From: Allobosea sp035944375
Lineage (GTDB): Bacteria; Pseudomonadota; Alphaproteobacteria; Rhizobiales; Beijerinckiaceae
Assembly (NCBI RefSeq): GCF_035944375.1
Contig: NZ_DASZBE010000016.1
Direction: 5' to 3' (one strand)
DNA length: 64,000 nucleotides
The notes under the pieces are model-generated. The model saw nothing but the letters and a program-made list of their open reading frames with translations. It ran no database searches and was not told the DNA's origin. Positions 61,627 to 64,000 of the stretch are shown here, one piece after another; within the stretch, counting starts at the first letter, position 1; each line of letters begins with the position of its first letter. Made by a program: the position numbers and the translations under genes.

Positions 61627-62637
61627 TCAATCGGCACGGGCCGTGTCGAACTGCCCGGTCTTGCGGAAGCGCCAGAGATAGGACGGCACGATCGCCTCGA
61701 CCGAGACCGGGGCGATGCCCAGCCCCTCGAAGCTGCGCCCCTCCGCCACGGCGACTGCCGAGACGATATTGTCGCTTTCGAGGAGCGTCACCTGGTCGCG
61801 TGTCAGTTTCATCGCGTCCGGCAGCAGGCCCAGCGTCAGCGTGTCGACCACCTCCAGGATTCGCGCCTGGATCCGGGCCAGCGGGAACGGCAGCGGCACC
61901 AGCAGGCGCTTGCGGTCCGTGACCTCGCAGATATAGGTCAGCAATTCGCGGAAGCTCTTCACCTCCGGGCCGCCGAGTTCGTAGATCCGTCCGCCCGCGA
62001 CCGCGCCGTCGACCCCGCGTGCCACCGCCTCCGCGACGTCGCCGACGAAGACGGGCTGGAATTTCGTCTCCCCGCCGCCGACCAGCGGCAGCGCCGGCAG
62101 CACCCGCGCCAGCGCGGCGAAGCGGTTGAAGAAGCCATCCTCCGGCCCGAACACGATCGAAGGCCGCAGGATCACCGCACCGGGAACCGCGGCGAGCACG
62201 GCGGCCTCGCCCTCGGCCTTGCTGCGGGCATAGAGGGACTTCGAATCGCGATCGGCGCCGATCGCGGAGACCTGGACGAGGCGGGCGATGCCGGCGGCCG
62301 CACAGGCTTGGGCGATCGCCCTGGCTCCGTTGGCCTGCACGCCGGCAAAGCTCTGCCGCCCGCCCTCCTGCAGGATGCCGACGAGATTGACGACGGCGGC
62401 GGCGCCCTTGACCGCGGCGGCGACCGAGTCCGGATAGCGCAGATTGGCCTGGACCGCGTGAATCTGGCCGACCATGCCCAGCGGCTGCAGGAAACCCGCG
62501 AGATCGGGCCGCCGAACCGCGACGCGGACGCGATAGCCGCGTTTCACCAGCGCGCGCACCACATGACGGCCGACGAAGCCGGAGCCACCGAAAACCGTGA
62601 CGAGTTGCTGGCTCGGAGGGGACAGGTCGTTCGCCAT
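61627..62637 (-). CDS. NDUFA9-like NAD(P)-binding protein of the complex I accessory family
   Basis: A 336-residue atypical SDR. TVFGGSGFVGRHVVRALVKRGYRVRVAVRR is the nucleotide-binding start, and NLVGILQEGGRQSFAGVQANGARAIAQAC plus LRPSIVFGPEDGFFNRFAALA match the bacterial NDUFA9 family, which in alphaproteobacteria is the relative of a mitochondrial complex I subunit. Role in bacteria may be in complex I assembly or quinone metabolism. It is convergent with nothing near; the chemoreceptor gene is divergent. Confidence 0.9.
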   Translation of the reverse strand: MANDLSPPSQQLVTVFGGSGFVGRHVVRALVKRGYRVRVAVRRPDLAGFLQPLGMVGQIHAVQANLRYPDSVAAAVKGAAAVVNLVGILQEGGRQSFAGVQANGARAIAQACAAAGIARLVQVSAIGADRDSKSLYARSKAEGEAAVLAAVPGAVILRPSIVFGPEDGFFNRFAALARVLPALPLVGGGETKFQPVFVGDVAEAVARGVDGAVAGGRIYELGGPEVKSFRELLTYICEVTDRKRLLVPLPFPLARIQARILEVVDTLTLGLLPDAMKLTRDQVTLLESDNIVSAVAVAEGRSFEGLGIAPVSVEAIVPSYLWRFRKTGQFDTARAD

Positions 62638-62911
62638 CGTCGGCAGGCCTCATGCGCGCGGGTTCGGATGGCTCCTAAAGCATTTCACCCCTGTCTGGAA
62701 AGGTGCTTGCGCCGGTTGCGATGCTGCGGCGAAACCTGCTGGGCTGCCGCCGGATCGGGCAGCGGCGCCTGCAATTGAGGCATTCGGCAAACCGAAAGTC
62801 GCTCTTTTGCGCCGATGTTCTTGTGACGCCCCATCTCTACTTAACCTGTTCTTCAGGTCCCCAGCAGTAAACTGCATGACATCTTCCCCAACGTCAGGCT
62901 GAGGGTTCGTC

Positions 62912-64000
62912 GTGAGATCCATTCGCAACAAGATTCTGGGCCTGATCGGCATCGTCGCCGCCGGTGCGGCGATCGCCCTCGCCTTCGCCCTCGTCGCCCT
63001 CTCGGGCATCGAGGGCATGGGCCAGCGCGTCTCGCGGCAGAACGACATCGCGCTCGCGACCGAGCGGCTGAACGTTGCGGTCAACCAGCTGAGCGAGGAT
63101 TCGCGGCTGGCCTATATGGCCCGCAACCCCAATGAGGCGAAGAACGCGGCCGCTGCGATCGAGAAGGGGCTCCATCAGCTGAACGACCGCCTGAAGATCT
63201 TCACCGCGATCGTCCCGGCCGACGAAAGGGAGCGGGCCGCCAAGATCGGCCAGCTGGTCGCCGACTTCGCCGGCATCCGCGCCGAGACCGCCAAGCTCGC
63301 CCAGGAGGTCTCCGGCCGTGCCGCGGACGCCTGGGGCAACAGCGAGGCCAGCCGCCGCAACCGCACGGCTCTGATCGAGGAGCTCGGCGGCTTCAGCCGG
63401 CTGAACGAGCAGGCCGGCGACGCCGTGGAAGCCGAGGCGTCCGCCTATGGCGGACGGATGCGTGTCCTGATTCCGCTGACGCTGCTGGTCCTGCTCGGCA
63501 TCTCGGTGGCTGCTGCGATCGCCTTCTCGCGACGCGCCATCGTCAAGCCGCTCATCGATCTCGGGGCCGTCATGGACCGGCTGATCGCGGGCGACACGGC
63601 CGTCGAGGTGCCTCATGCCCAGCGTCGCGACGAGATCGGCGCCATGGCGCGTTCTGTGTCGGTCTTGCGCGAGACGAGCGAAAAGGTCGCGATCCTGCAG
63701 CAGCAGGAGCAGGCCGCTGCGGCGGCACGCCTGGCGCGGGCGCAGTCGATGGAAGCGGTCGTGTCGGATGTCGGCGAGGTCGTGGCGGCGGCCGCCGCGG
63801 GAGACTTCTCGGCGCGGCTGCAGATCGACCAGGCCGACGAGCAGATGCAGAAGCTCGTTGCCGGGATCAACGAGATCAATGCCGTGGTCGATTCCGCCAC
63901 CAGCGAGTTCGCCCGCGCGCTGTCGGCGGTGGCCGGCGGCGACCTGACGGTGCGGGTCGATGCCGCCTATCGCGGCAAGTTCGCCGAGCTCAAGGGCGCG
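62912..64000 (+). CDS. Methyl-accepting chemotaxis protein (3' end outside window)
   Basis: The first 363 residues of a transmembrane chemoreceptor, open to the window edge. A GTG start (SIRNKILGLIGIVAAG) follows an in-frame TGA and a gaggg site. TM1 is about residues 8-28, the periplasmic helical domain is about 30-185, and TM2 is near 188-208 (LIPLTLLVLLGISVAAAIAF). A HAMP domain (RRAIVKPLIDLGAVMDRLIAGDTAVEV) and a second HAMP-like repeat (AAAAGDFSARL, then AVAGGDLTVRV) follow. The signalling tip lies beyond the window. A partial CtrA-like match (ttaacctgttcttca) is upstream. Confidence 0.88.
   Translation, partial: MRSIRNKILGLIGIVAAGAAIALAFALVALSGIEGMGQRVSRQNDIALATERLNVAVNQLSEDSRLAYMARNPNEAKNAAAAIEKGLHQLNDRLKIFTAIVPADERERAAKIGQLVADFAGIRAETAKLAQEVSGRAADAWGNSEASRRNRTALIEELGGFSRLNEQAGDAVEAEASAYGGRMRVLIPLTLLVLLGISVAAAIAFSRRAIVKPLIDLGAVMDRLIAGDTAVEVPHAQRRDEIGAMARSVSVLRETSEKVAILQQQEQAAAAARLARAQSMEAVVSDVGEVVAAAAAGDFSARLQIDQADEQMQKLVAGINEINAVVDSATSEFARALSAVAGGDLTVRVDAAYRGKFAELKGA

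Noticed and set aside
62638..62911. Possible tRNA or small RNA upstream of the last chemoreceptor
   Set aside because: No cloverleaf, T-loop (gttcga) or conserved RNA pattern could be found; it looks like an ordinary promoter region.

Overview
The window is GC-rich chromosomal DNA (third codon positions mostly G or C) from an alphaproteobacterium, most likely of the order Hyphomicrobiales (Rhizobiales). The reasons are gene content and order: an Irr-type iron regulator next to fabA/fabB/fabI, the lptC-lptA-lptB-rpoN-hpf-ptsN cluster, dapE-truA-fmt-def neighbours, rpsA-sppA-ihfB-lapA, class I fumarase, and an NDUFA9-like protein. A Bosea-like genome is my best guess, but that is inference from gene style, not a search result. 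I found no rRNA, tRNA, CRISPR array, insertion sequence or prophage.

Layout. 1-2.5 kb: end of an MgtC/DUF4010 membrane protein, a FrnE-like DsbA protein and a Phd-VapC toxin-antitoxin pair. 2.5-5.4 kb: elongation factor P with its lysylation enzymes EpmB and EpmA. 5.4-10.8 kb: DUF1993, an unusual 431-residue protein with a plant-IQM-like domain, a glyoxalase-II-like hydrolase and fumarase. 10.3-16.5 kb (minus strand): LPS transport (lptC, lptA, lptB), sigma-54, ribosome hibernation factor, PtsN, and RNase D. 16.7-22.7 kb: dapE, truA, fmt, def and rmuC, covering lysine/peptidoglycan precursor synthesis and translation initiation. 22.7-26.5 kb: OsmC, BrnT-BrnA toxin-antitoxin and an SsuABC-type sulfonate importer. 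26.7-33.5 kb: glnD, grpE, a TRIC-type channel, alkB, dapB and a Tim44-domain protein. 33.7-40.1 kb: mostly envelope genes (extensin-like, MepA endopeptidase, small membrane proteins, an orphan Bug receptor) plus a 27-residue membrane protein with a strong ribosome binding site. 40.1-46.2 kb (minus strand): rpsA, a stand-alone Hsp70, sppA, ihfB, lapA and an ornithine-cyclodeaminase-family gene. 46.7-54.4 kb: a soluble PAS chemoreceptor, LemA with an M48 protease, argG, and a divergent HxlR regulator/quinone reductase pair. 54.4-59.2 kb: fabI, VapBC, DUF3303, fabB, fabA and irr. 59.2-64 kb: SH3 protein, 2-hydroxyacid dehydrogenase, HAD phosphatase, NDUFA9-like protein and the start of a chemoreceptor that runs off the window.

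Most genes are core housekeeping functions in short overlapping operons. The accessory layer consists of three type II toxin-antitoxin pairs (two with repeated operator-like sites), two copies of a roughly 110-130 bp palindromic intergenic repeat, and the IQM-domain protein. The strongest leads are the IQM-domain protein and its leader palindrome, the 27-residue membrane protein with a CtrA-type site upstream, and the VapBC/DUF3303 insertion inside the fatty-acid synthesis cluster.
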